Origin: Pseudopedobacter sp037968815
GTDB lineage: Bacteria > Bacteroidota > Bacteroidia > Sphingobacteriales > Sphingobacteriaceae
DNA: 64,000 bases
Assembly: GCA_037968815.1 (NCBI GenBank)
Contig: JBBKWF010000018.1
Span: forward strand, 124,001-188,000
Direction: 5' to 3'
How positions within the stretch are numbered: position 1 is the first letter of the stretch; every line of letters begins with the position of its first letter. The notes below the pieces were generated by a model. It was not told the origin of the DNA. It worked only from the letters and a program-made list of their open reading frames with translations, and searched no databases. Below are positions 54,324 through 62,513 of the stretch, piece by piece. Position numbers and translations under genes: made by a program.

Positions 54324-56696
54324 ATGGAAAAACACACTAATAATTCGGAAGAGAATTTTTCCGATAAACAATCATTTGGGAGGCGTAAGATGTTGTCAGC
54401 ACTGGGTGTCGCTGGCTTGTCAGCTGTATCAATCACAGCTTTTGCAGGCACCAAAAGTGCAGACAAAACGGGAAATAAAACTTTTCTTTCTGTCTTCAAC
54501 ACCGTAGAGGAAATGAAGTTGGATAATTCTTTAAAAGAAGGCGATTGTGTATATACAACAGGCTTTAATGAGCATGGAGATGGCGGAGGTGCTGTTTATA
54601 TTGTCATAAAAACGGATGAAAATCTTGATGAAGGAGAACTATTGGCTTTAAAACGAGGACTCACAGCCAAATTAGCAAATGTTGACCAAGTCAATTACAA
54701 AACTTTTGGAACAAAATCAGACGGTAAAAATGATGATGGAGTTCAAATTAGAAAGGCTCATAATTATGCAAACAAATATAATCTACCTATTGTTAATTTA
54801 TTTGGTGATTTCTGGCTTATGGAGGCCAATCCTATCCGAATCCAGACAGATGTTAATTGGGGGAAATCTATTTTTCATATCAATGAAAAGCATAATACTT
54901 CTGTATCCCGGTTTATAATAGAAAGCAAGCATAAGAGCAAACTAATTACACTTAACGATTTAGAAAAAAAATCTTTTTTAACACAACTTAATGAGAAGTC
55001 TAGAAATATAGCTGAATTGGCTAACTATGCAAACTCTTTTGTTGTTATCATTGATAAAAATCAAAAAATTGGAGCAAGGCAGGGCGGTAATGCTACTCCG
55101 GGCAAATCACAACAGGACTTTTTCTATCTTGAAACAGACGGAAGAATTATTGGTGAAGTCTTCCACGAGTTTGTGGATTACACCTCTCTTACTGCCTACC
55201 CAGCCGAGGAGTCTTATTTAACAGTGGAAGGTGGTACATTTTTGCTTTCCGGAGAAGGACCTACTGAACAAAGTGATAAATATATGTCAAATGGCATTCA
55301 AATTCTCCGCAGTAGAACAATTGTAAAAAATCAGTTTGTGGGGGTGGAGAAAGGAAATAAAGATATAGCTCTTAGACCTAGATCAGGATTTTATAGTTTA
55401 TCGAAAGTATTTGATATTCAACTGGAAAATATACGTTTGTTGCCTTGGGAGAAAGCCAGAGGAACTGACAAATCATTAAATGTACCAGAAGGTACTTACG
55501 GTATTTCTGGTGGGGTTATGATGAACATTGTGTTTAAAAATATAATTGCTGAGGCTGGAAAAATACATTGGGGTATATTTGGGACAAACTATGTAAAAAA
55601 CCTTAGGGTAGAACGTTGTTTTTTAAACAGATTCGATGTTCACTCTTTCGGATGGAATATCACCATTCTCGATTCAGAATTTGGTCAAAAAGGAATGACT
55701 GTAACAGGCGGTGGAGAACTTCGTATAGAAAACACTGTTGCTTATCATAACAATTTTATTAGTTTCAGACCCGATTACGGTTCAAAGTGGGATGGAGATA
55801 TTTTAATTAAAAATTGTAAACTTTATCCAATTCATAATGGTGGTTCGGCAATTCTAACATACAGTGCTAAAGACTTAGATTATAAGTATAGGATAGGGTA
55901 TGGAGCTCGTATTAAAATTGAGGATTTTACAGTCGACTTCCGGAGCGCACCTAAATCTAATTCTGTTTGTTGGATTATTAATACTGCTGTAGTTTCTACT
56001 TACGCCAAAAGTGGCAGATTATTCTTTCCTTCAGAAATTGACCTTAAAAACATAACTGTTCGAGGTAGAGATAAAGGTGTTAGAATCATGACGTTGAACA
56101 AACCCAACACCTTTATTTTAGAGAAGGATTATGTTAGTAATTCCTTTGATTTACAGCCAAATGCCAGGTTGATTTTTGATAATATACAATTAGAAGAATC
56201 AACAATTTTAGTTCCCCAATTTTCCATCTCAAAGCAAGATGAAGAATTAGCCACCAAGGCTCTAGTTCCTTTTATTAGGTTTAAAGATTGTAAGAACTTG
56301 ATTTTTAATATGGCGAATAACCTAGCAGAAATTGAGTTCGAAAATTGTAGTATTAAGGATATTGAATTAAGTAATAACAATAAATATCTTGGAAGTGTAC
56401 TTTTTAAAGACTGTAAGTTTATACCGTTTTCTAGCCAAGTTTCATTTAAGCTCGGTGCCACATTAGGGACAACTTTTGTTAATTGTGTATTAATGATGCC
56501 ACCATCTATGGGTAGCAAGATAGCTAATCCTTTAGAAGTTTATGATTTTATTCTCCTTAATAAATCTGTAAAGTACAGCCACACCAACACTAGGTTGGGC
56601 CTAGATGTAATAGCCTATCTAAAGAGCAAAGGAATAGTCCTTTTGCCTGAGTTTATCAATAAACTTAAGGCTCATCATGAGTTGGAAGAATTTTAG
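54324..56696 (+). CDS. Exported right-handed beta-helix protein, candidate polysaccharide lyase or hydrolase
   Basis: A 790-residue protein with a twin-arginine signal (SFGRRKMLSALGVAGLSAV). After a domain around residues 60-115 (GDCVYTTGFNEHGDGGGAVY) comes the pectate-lyase/GH28-type start motif YKTFGTKSDGKNDDGVQIRKA. A long series of beta-helix-like rungs follows (NIVFKNIIAEAG, VERCFLNRFDV, ITILDSEFGQKG, LRIENTVAYHN). No family-specific catalytic residues can be named. In a locus with GH88 a lyase role is attractive, but it could also be a hydrolase, epimerase or surface binder. The gene is 54 bases after the tandem esterase. Confidence 0.65.
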   Translation: MEKHTNNSEENFSDKQSFGRRKMLSALGVAGLSAVSITAFAGTKSADKTGNKTFLSVFNTVEEMKLDNSLKEGDCVYTTGFNEHGDGGGAVYIVIKTDENLDEGELLALKRGLTAKLANVDQVNYKTFGTKSDGKNDDGVQIRKAHNYANKYNLPIVNLFGDFWLMEANPIRIQTDVNWGKSIFHINEKHNTSVSRFIIESKHKSKLITLNDLEKKSFLTQLNEKSRNIAELANYANSFVVIIDKNQKIGARQGGNATPGKSQQDFFYLETDGRIIGEVFHEFVDYTSLTAYPAEESYLTVEGGTFLLSGEGPTEQSDKYMSNGIQILRSRTIVKNQFVGVEKGNKDIALRPRSGFYSLSKVFDIQLENIRLLPWEKARGTDKSLNVPEGTYGISGGVMMNIVFKNIIAEAGKIHWGIFGTNYVKNLRVERCFLNRFDVHSFGWNITILDSEFGQKGMTVTGGGELRIENTVAYHNNFISFRPDYGSKWDGDILIKNCKLYPIHNGGSAILTYSAKDLDYKYRIGYGARIKIEDFTVDFRSAPKSNSVCWIINTAVVSTYAKSGRLFFPSEIDLKNITVRGRDKGVRIMTLNKPNTFILEKDYVSNSFDLQPNARLIFDNIQLEESTILVPQFSISKQDEELATKALVPFIRFKDCKNLIFNMANNLAEIEFENCSIKDIELSNNNKYLGSVLFKDCKFIPFSSQVSFKLGATLGTTFVNCVLMMPPSMGSKIANPLEVYDFILLNKSVKYSHTNTRLGLDVIAYLKSKGIVLLPEFINKLKAHHELEEF

Positions 56697-56751
56697 AAAA
56701 AACCGTAAAAACTGGTTTCAAAAATTAACTATCTGATGTTTAGTACTGAAA

Positions 56752-56781
56752 TTTTGATTTAAAAAAAAATCTTTATATTTA
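56752..56781 (+). promoter_or_regulatory. Bacteroidota-type promoter before the small periplasmic protein
   Basis: TTTTG at 56752-56756 and TATATTTA at 56774-56781, 17 bases apart, fit the -33/-7 pattern (one mismatch in the -7). The operator-like site begins on the next base, so it covers the expected transcription start. Confidence 0.5.
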
Positions 56782-56793
56782 GGGTACGTAAAC
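56782..56793 (+). promoter_or_regulatory. TACGTAA operator-like site 9
   Basis: GGGTACGTAAAC, identical to site 4. It lies directly after the -7 element and 41 bases before the small periplasmic protein gene, and is the only such site between 50.3 kb and the right end. Confidence 0.6.
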
Positions 56794-56834
56794 GTAGCGT
56801 CTTAAATACTATTATTAATCAAAACAATTAAATT

Positions 56835-57158
56835 ATGAAGAAGATTTTATTAACACTTGCAGTAGCTTTCAGTTTGTCTGCACTTACTTTAGAAAGTAAT
56901 GCTCAGGCTATTCCTTATTATTCAACTGAGACAATGGATGAGATTAATGCAACTCCAGAACAAAGAATAGCAGTGAAAGAATTGGCAGATAAAGCTAATG
57001 TGCTATTTAAAGAATTAAAAGCAAATAAATCTTTAAGTAAGGAAGAAGCTATTGCTGAAAAAAGAAAAATAACATCTGCAAGAGCAGCTGCTTATTGGAA
57101 ATTGTTAACACCAGAACAAACTAAGTATCTTCGAGAGAAAGCAAAAGCAAACAAATAG
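56835..57158 (+). CDS. Small secreted Spy/CpxP-like helical protein
   Basis: A 107-residue protein with a clear signal peptide (cleavage near SNAQA) and a charged, all-helical body. TPEQRIAVKELADKANVLFKELK and LLTPEQTKYLREKAK resemble the LTxxQ-type segments of Spy/CpxP-like periplasmic chaperones, although the match is loose. It has its own promoter with an operator-like site and its own terminator, so it is expressed alone but with the regulon. A role in protecting imported or exported enzymes is speculation, since the family link is weak. Confidence 0.6.
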   Translation: MKKILLTLAVAFSLSALTLESNAQAIPYYSTETMDEINATPEQRIAVKELADKANVLFKELKANKSLSKEEAIAEKRKITSARAAAYWKLLTPEQTKYLREKAKANK

Positions 57159-57258
57159 ATTTAAAGAAGTATAGGTAAGCGTGTACTAAATCATTAAGTA
57201 CTTTGTTCGCTTAGATCAAAAAAAGTTTGGAATTAATTTGCGTTTTAAAGCGCTGATG

Positions 57259-57296
57259 AAGGGATACAAAATAGTAACACTGTTTTGTGTCCCTTT
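57259..57296. terminator. Strong hairpin after the small periplasmic protein
   Basis: AAGGGATACAAAA pairs with TTTTGTGTCCCTT (one wobble) around an 11-base loop. It lies about 100 bases after the stop codon and before the GDSL gene. A bidirectional intrinsic terminator is likely. Confidence 0.65.
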
Positions 57297-57347
57297 ATGG
57301 TTATTGCTCCTCTGTAGAAGTTTATAAAGTAGCTCAATATTCATATT

Positions 57348-58469
57348 ATGAACATATTCAAGTTTCCATTGCTACTAGCGATGCTGTTTACTGTCAATTT
57401 TTCTTTTGCGCAAAAAAAAGGAATAGAATGGCATAACCCAACAAGTGAAAATTTTTTAACAGTGCATAATCAAGGCTGGAGTAGAAACGAGATAGAATCA
57501 TTTTATGATAGGTTGCCCAATAAGATGGAGAAAACGGTAAGACCGGAAGTTTGGAGCTTGTCAAGAAACGCAGCAGGATTAAAACTAGTCTTTAATACAG
57601 ATGCAGAAGAAATAACGGTAAGGTACATCGTGTCTAAAAGAAATTATGCTATGAACCATTTTCCTGCCACAGGAGTTTCTGGGTTAGATTTATTTGCCGA
57701 AAATTCTGATGGTTCGTGGGCGTGGGCCAATGGCAAGAGCGACTTTAAGGATACAATAACTTATACCTATACAAGTATAAATCTAGATAAGGATAAATAT
57801 AAAAACGGAAGAAAGTTTCACTTGTATTTACCCTTATATAATAATGTTAAATGGTTAGAGATTGGTGTTAAAGCTAGTAATACCTTTAAATTTATTCCGG
57901 TTTCAAACGAAAAGCCGATTATAGTATACGGAACTTCAATTGCTCAAGGTGGATGTGCATCTAGGCCAGGTATGGCTTGGACAAACCTATTAGAAAGAGC
58001 ATTACATTCATCTGTTATCAATCTCGGTTTTTCTGGTAACGGAAGGTTAGAGAAAGAGGTTGTTGATTTGGTGGTGGAGAAGGAGGCCAAAATATTTATT
58101 TTGGATTGTCTGCCTAATCTTAGCGGAGAAGTGGAAAACGTTAAGCCTAAAATAATTTATGCGGTAAATACAATTAGGGGAAAATATCCTAATACACCAA
58201 TAATCCTTGTTGATCAATCGCATTATATTGAGGGCAGACTTAACAGTTCTAGAGCAAGAGGCATTTTAAATATTAACGATATATCGTATAACGTATATAA
58301 AGAACTGCAATCAAAAGGTGTAAAGAAACTATATTATTTGAAGCGTGAAGATATCGGCTTAGATATGAATGATTCTGTAGATGGAACACATCCAACTGAT
58401 ATTGGAATGGTTAAATATGCAAAGGCTTATGAAAAACTGATAAAAACGATATTTAGCGAAAAGAGATAA
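57348..58469 (+). CDS. Secreted SGNH/GDSL-type esterase
   Basis: A 373-residue secreted protein (signal to about SFAQ). The N-terminal part is a beta-sandwich-like domain that precedes the SGNH unit in many Bacteroidota carbohydrate esterases. The SGNH blocks are IIVYGTSIAQGGCASRPG (nucleophile Ser197), VINLGFSGNGRL, IFILDCLPN and VDGTHPTDIGM (Asp/His). It probably removes acetyl groups from the glycan. It is followed by the BNR_4 gene after 21 bases, so the last three genes of the locus form one transcript with GH88. Confidence 0.82.
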   Translation: MNIFKFPLLLAMLFTVNFSFAQKKGIEWHNPTSENFLTVHNQGWSRNEIESFYDRLPNKMEKTVRPEVWSLSRNAAGLKLVFNTDAEEITVRYIVSKRNYAMNHFPATGVSGLDLFAENSDGSWAWANGKSDFKDTITYTYTSINLDKDKYKNGRKFHLYLPLYNNVKWLEIGVKASNTFKFIPVSNEKPIIVYGTSIAQGGCASRPGMAWTNLLERALHSSVINLGFSGNGRLEKEVVDLVVEKEAKIFILDCLPNLSGEVENVKPKIIYAVNTIRGKYPNTPIILVDQSHYIEGRLNSSRARGILNINDISYNVYKELQSKGVKKLYYLKREDIGLDMNDSVDGTHPTDIGMVKYAKAYEKLIKTIFSEKR

Positions 58470-58490
58470 ACTCAATAACATGGAACACAG

Positions 58491-59915
58491 ATGGGAAAAA
58501 AGGCAATAATTCATTTTATATGGATAATGATAATATGCGTGTTTGGATATAGTCAATCCTTTGGGCAAGAGAAAGGAACAGATAAAGTGAGCTTAAGCGG
58601 GCAAAAGATTGATGGTTATAAGGGCATCTGGTTTATACTGGGTAAAATGACCGAATTCGGCAGTAAATACTCTGGAGGTCTTGGCACTTATACCGCCAAA
58701 CATATTCCCTTGTCTATTTATTCTGAAAAGGCCAATAAGACCTTTTTTGTTTATGGCGGAACCACCCAGGAGGACAAGCGTTACCTGTTGTGTATGATAG
58801 GAAGCTTTGACCACTCAACCGAGACTGTTTCTAAACCAGTGGTTGTCTATGATAAAAATGGCGTAAATGACCCTCATGACAATCCTAGCTTGGCAATGGA
58901 CGATGATGGTTACCTATGGGTATTTGTAAGTGGTAGATCAAAGTCCCGCCTGGGAATGAAATACAGGAGCGACAAGCCCTACAGTACCGATTCATTTAGC
59001 CTCATAACCCAGGAGGAGATGACCTATCCACAGCCTAAGTATATTGTGGGTAACGGCTTTCTTAACCTTTTTACCAAATATACCGGAGTTAGAGAGTTGT
59101 ATTTTGAAACTAGCAAAGATGGAAGGACATGGTTAGCTGATCAGAAACTGGCAGGTATGAAAATGCCGGGAGATGCCTATAGCGGGCATTACCAGATAAG
59201 TGGTCAATTGGGAGAGAAAATAGTTTTCTTCTGCAACTGGCATCCTAATGGTGATGTGGACAAAAGAACCAACCTGTATTATTACCAAACTTTAGATTTT
59301 GGAAAAACTTGGACTACTGCCACGGGCGAAATACTGAACATCCCGCTTAAGGAGGTTACCAATCCGGGGTTGGTAAGAGAATATTACAGCAAGGGAAAAA
59401 ATGTATATGTCAAAGATGTGAGCTTTGATGAGAACGGAAATCCAATTGCCCTTTATGTAGTCAGCAACGGTTCTGACCCAGGTCCAACAAAAGGTCTTAG
59501 AGAGTGGTTTGTTACCTATTGGGACGGAAAGGGATGGATTGATAGAAAAGTGACGACTTCTGATCATAACTATGATATGGGGAGTCTGATCACTACTGGC
59601 AAGAAATGGATAGTAGTTGCGCCCGTTCAGAATAGCCCACAGCAGTGGGGTGGGGGTGGAGAAGTTGTTATGTATGAGAGTACTAACAAAGGGATTAGCT
59701 GGAAGCGTAAGCAGATCACAAAAAATAGTATTCAAAACCATAATTACATTCGTAAATCGGTAAGCGGAAAAGATCCCTTTCTATACTTCTGGGCAGACGG
59801 CAATCCTTTTGAATTCAGTAAATCACAGATGTATTTTGGCGATAGCAAGGGGGGTATCTGGAAGCTACCCTATGATATGAAAACAGATAACGAGAAACCA
59901 GTAAAGTTGAAGTAA
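58491..59915 (+). CDS. Secreted BNR_4-type beta-propeller, candidate polysaccharide lyase
   Basis: A 474-residue secreted protein (signal to about SQSFGQ) of the BNR_4 repeat class, with propeller-like stretches GYKGIWFILG, NDPHDNPSLAMDDDGYLWVFVSGR, FNLFTKYTG-type turns, GHYQISGQLGEKIVFFCNWHPNGDVD and SDHNYDMGSLI. BNR_4 proteins include the ulvan lyases of families PL24 and PL25, which cut next to a uronic acid and leave an unsaturated end. The gene next door encodes GH88, which removes such ends. The combination supports a lyase role, but other members of the class are uncharacterised and the substrate cannot be named. Confidence 0.7.
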   Translation: MGKKAIIHFIWIMIICVFGYSQSFGQEKGTDKVSLSGQKIDGYKGIWFILGKMTEFGSKYSGGLGTYTAKHIPLSIYSEKANKTFFVYGGTTQEDKRYLLCMIGSFDHSTETVSKPVVVYDKNGVNDPHDNPSLAMDDDGYLWVFVSGRSKSRLGMKYRSDKPYSTDSFSLITQEEMTYPQPKYIVGNGFLNLFTKYTGVRELYFETSKDGRTWLADQKLAGMKMPGDAYSGHYQISGQLGEKIVFFCNWHPNGDVDKRTNLYYYQTLDFGKTWTTATGEILNIPLKEVTNPGLVREYYSKGKNVYVKDVSFDENGNPIALYVVSNGSDPGPTKGLREWFVTYWDGKGWIDRKVTTSDHNYDMGSLITTGKKWIVVAPVQNSPQQWGGGGEVVMYESTNKGISWKRKQITKNSIQNHNYIRKSVSGKDPFLYFWADGNPFEFSKSQMYFGDSKGGIWKLPYDMKTDNEKPVKLK

Positions 59916-59978
59916 TTATTTATTAATAAATCGTAGATATCGATTACCTGATTCATTAACAATTATAATTTTAATAAA

Positions 59979-61229
59979 ATGCTTAAAACTTATAAATACA
60001 TTCTCATATTTTTTTTTAGCGTAGTTCTATTCTCGTTTTCTAATGGATATAAGCAGCTTGGTCTACCCATAAATCAAGTTATTGAAACGGCAGTATTGCA
60101 ATATAAAGGGATGTTAAATAAATCTACGGATTTAGAATATTATCCACGTACAACCAATATTGAAGGTAAATTAAAATTTGTAACTATTAAAGATTGGACG
60201 GGAGGTTTTTGGCCAGGCAGTCTATGGTATATGTATGAATTTACAAAAGATAATTTTTGGAAAAAAAATGCTTTAAAATGGACAAAATCTTTAGAGCAAA
60301 ACCAATATAATAATACTCATCATGATTTAGGGTTTATGATGTACTGTAGCTACGGAAATGCATATAGATTGACTAAAGACTCGTCTTTTATCCCTATTTT
60401 AATCCAATCAGCAAACTCCCTTATTACTAGGTATTCTCCTAAGGTAGGATCAATTAAATCATGGAATGAACGTAAGTCTTATGATAATAAGCAGGTTTGG
60501 AAATTTCCAGTGATTATTGATAATATGATGAACCTGGAACTTTTGTTTTTTGCATCCAAGCAAACCAAAAATCCTATTTATAGAGATATTGCTATTAAGC
60601 ATGCAGAAACTACCATGCGAAATCATATAAGGCCAGATTTTAGTACCTATCATATGGTGAATTATGATGAGACTACAGGAGAAGTATTAGATCGTAAAAC
60701 AGTACAAGGCTTTTCCGATAATTCTCAATGGGCTAGAGGACAAGCTTGGGCAGTTTATGGATTTATGGTTGTATATAGGGAAACTAAAAACAAAAAATTT
60801 TTAGAAATTGCTCAAAAAATGGCTAACTTTTATTTAAACAATCCAAGATTACCACAAGATAGAGTCCCATATTGGGATTTTAATGTTGGCGAAAGAGGTT
60901 ATGAGCCAGAGTGGAGGTTTGATTCTGAGAAATATCAACCAATTCCAAGAGATGCTTCTGCATCAGCAATAATGGCCTCTGCATTATTAGAACTGTGTAA
61001 TTACTCTGGTCACGAGCTTAAGACTAAGTATATTAATGAGGCAATTACTACGCTTGTAAGTCTATCTGGTCCTGAATATTTGGCAAATCCTGGAACCAAT
61101 AATCATTTTTTACTAAAACATAGTGTCGGGAATATGCAAAAGAATTCTGAAGTAAACGTTCCGCTCATTTATGCCGATTATTATTTTTTAGAAGCCTTAC
61201 TTCGGTATAAAAAACTTAAGAAAATATAA
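59979..61229 (+). CDS. GH88 unsaturated glucuronyl hydrolase
   Basis: Removes the 4,5-unsaturated uronic acid from the non-reducing end of lyase products. The 416-residue protein has a signal-like start and GH88 motifs: KDWTGGFWPGSLWYMYE (71-87), NNTHHDLGFMMYCSYG with catalytic-type Asp116, FPVIIDNMMNLELLFFAS with Asp181, QGFSDNSQWARGQAWAVYGF and PRDASASAIMASALLEL. GH88 enzymes known so far act mainly on glycosaminoglycan- or gellan/xanthan-type fragments, whereas ulvan and pectin routes use GH105. Presence of GH20 and NagA therefore points to a HexA-HexNAc polymer, which is inference. It is the last intact gene of the locus. Confidence 0.9.
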   Translation: MLKTYKYILIFFFSVVLFSFSNGYKQLGLPINQVIETAVLQYKGMLNKSTDLEYYPRTTNIEGKLKFVTIKDWTGGFWPGSLWYMYEFTKDNFWKKNALKWTKSLEQNQYNNTHHDLGFMMYCSYGNAYRLTKDSSFIPILIQSANSLITRYSPKVGSIKSWNERKSYDNKQVWKFPVIIDNMMNLELLFFASKQTKNPIYRDIAIKHAETTMRNHIRPDFSTYHMVNYDETTGEVLDRKTVQGFSDNSQWARGQAWAVYGFMVVYRETKNKKFLEIAQKMANFYLNNPRLPQDRVPYWDFNVGERGYEPEWRFDSEKYQPIPRDASASAIMASALLELCNYSGHELKTKYINEAITTLVSLSGPEYLANPGTNNHFLLKHSVGNMQKNSEVNVPLIYADYYFLEALLRYKKLKKI

Positions 61230-61252
61230 ACAATTCAAATTCATTAAATAAA

Positions 61253-61600
61253 ATGATGAAGCAAAACTCAAACGCCATGAAGTATGTTTGGAAGTTATAG
61301 TTTACTCCCTTAATGATAATATCCTTTACAAACTTGCAGAATTATGCCTATGATAAAAGGTTTTTCAAAACATTCGTTATAATTATGATCGGAAGACTGG
61401 TAGATAGTACTATAAGGACTGTATTAAAAGGCGAGTATATAGTATGAGATTATAGGTCCGGAATATGTTAATATTCAGTTATTAGGATTCACAAAGAAAG
61501 AATTTAATATAGTTCAAGAAAAAACGTAAAAGTAACCCTAGCTAATGAAATTAAAGCCTTAAACAAAAAAGTGGTTTTAGGTTACCGAGGCTGTTTCTAA
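61253..61600 (+). pseudogene. Truncated and frameshifted SusC N-terminus
   Basis: Starts with ATG and a signal-like MKYVWKL, then stop codons. The frame continues with GRLVDSTIRTVLKG (against GRVVDIETNEALPG in SusC2), EYVNIQLLGF and finally KVTLANEIKALNKKVVLGY, which matches the end of the carboxypeptidase-like domain and the SusC box. The plug and barrel are gone. It lies directly after GH88, where a further SusC/D pair once stood. Confidence 0.7.
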
Positions 61601-61654
61601 AAAAGTTTATTAAGGTTACTGTTGATGGTTGTTAAATTATCGTAAATGTTTTGA

Positions 61655-61671
61655 TCAAGCCTAGGGCTTGA
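61655..61671. repeat. Short perfect hairpin
   Basis: TCAAGCC, loop TAG, GGCTTGA: a 7-bp stem in noncoding DNA after the SusC relic, without a T tract. Function unknown. Confidence 0.4.
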
Positions 61672-62197
61672 AGAATTACAGGGATAATAGTTACTTCTTG
61701 TATGGTTAGGTAGTTATTGTGGGGATTTATGAGCTTTAAATTTATTAACTCGGTACAAGGTCTTTTATTGAAATAATCACCTGATCTAAAGTTGTATAGC
61801 GCCTTTTCATAAATATTGATCCTTAACTCCAGTTTTCTTCAGAAGCATTAATTATCTTCTGACACGCTTTCTTTATTGAATGCCCATCTCTATCCATAAT
61901 TAAAGCAAATTATTGCCTCTGAATTGAACTAGCGATATACTTTCTCAGGATAAACCTTCGCATTACACCTCCTTTTTAGTGTAACCAGGATTAAAGTATT
62001 CTTCTTTTTATCAATTCTTTTGAATACAAAATCACCTGAATACCTCTGAAAATAATAGACTTTAAAGATTTTTTTCGACTTGAATCTATGAAACGTTGTA
62101 TCGGCTTTAGCAATAAATATGTTATAAATTATTCCTTTATTCGACCATTTCAGCTCGCTACCTAAATAACGAATTACACAAAAGTTCTTAAACCAAA

Positions 62198-62227
62198 AAA
62201 TCCCCAGATAATTAAATCTGAGGATTT
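62198..62227 (-). terminator. Terminator downstream of the tRNA fragment
   Basis: AAATCCCCAGAT and AATCTGAGGATTT form a stem with one mismatch around a short AT loop. Read on the - strand it follows the tRNA 3'-end fragment by one base and runs into TTTTTTGG, the normal layout of a tRNA gene terminator. Confidence 0.65.
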
Positions 62228-62228
62228 C

Positions 62229-62245
62229 TGCGGAATGGACGGGAC
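62229..62245 (-). other. tRNA 3'-end fragment, possible attachment-site duplicate
   Basis: On the - strand the sequence reads GTCCCGTCCATTCCGCA. This fits the 3' side of a T stem, the 3' strand of an acceptor stem, a discriminator G and CA, as in Bacteroidota tRNA-Asp. The rest of the tRNA (expected at higher coordinates) is absent, and the sequence changes abruptly at 62246. The tRNA-type terminator follows on the other side. Integrases that use tRNA genes leave just such a fragment at the far end of the inserted element. The tRNA identity is from memory of the family. Confidence 0.5.
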
Positions 62246-62302
62246 ATGAATATCGACTTTTATTCCCTGACTACCAGCTGTTTATGTTTCTTTAACAATA
62301 AA

Positions 62303-62327
62303 GACGTCACGAATGACGCTTTTATTT
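62303..62327. terminator. Stable short hairpin with T-rich tail
   Basis: GACGTCA, loop CGA, ATGACGC, followed by TTTTATTT. On the - strand the loop is TTCG, a very stable tetraloop. It lies between the tRNA fragment and the AbiE genes and can end transcription from either side. Confidence 0.5.
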
Positions 62328-62440
62328 AAATTTCTACGATTTTTACATTTCAAAAATGTAGCCTTCATAACCAAATACTAATAACTTGTATGAGCTACGT
62401 TTCTTAATGTTAAAGATACCGTATTCTCTTCTGTTTTCAA

Positions 62441-62479
62441 AATCAAAAATGCGATTATCGGATTGCCGAATCCAATAAT
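62441..62479 (-). terminator. Terminator of the AbiE operon
   Basis: ATTATCGGATT and AATCCAATAAT form an 11-bp stem with one mismatch around GCCG. On the - strand it follows the AbiEii stop codon by about 35 bases and is followed by GCATTTTTGATTTT. Confidence 0.65.
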
Positions 62480-62513
62480 TCTGCTTTAATCTCCAGTTTA
62501 AGAATAGAAAGCT

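Larger units (their letters stand above)
61230..62513. other. Junction region: SusC relic, hairpins, tRNA fragment
   Basis: 1,284 bases with no intact gene. In order: a truncated SusC relic (61253-61600), a hairpin at 61655, an unassigned stretch (about 61720-62160) that keeps short protein-like frames on the - strand (ALIMDRDGHSIKKACQKI), a tRNA-type terminator and tRNA 3'-end fragment (62198-62245), and terminators for the - strand AbiE genes. Confidence 0.55.

Noticed and set aside
62229..62245. A functional tRNA gene
   Set aside because: Only about 17 bases of the 3' end are present, and the sequence upstream on the - strand has no D arm, anticodon arm or 5' acceptor strand.
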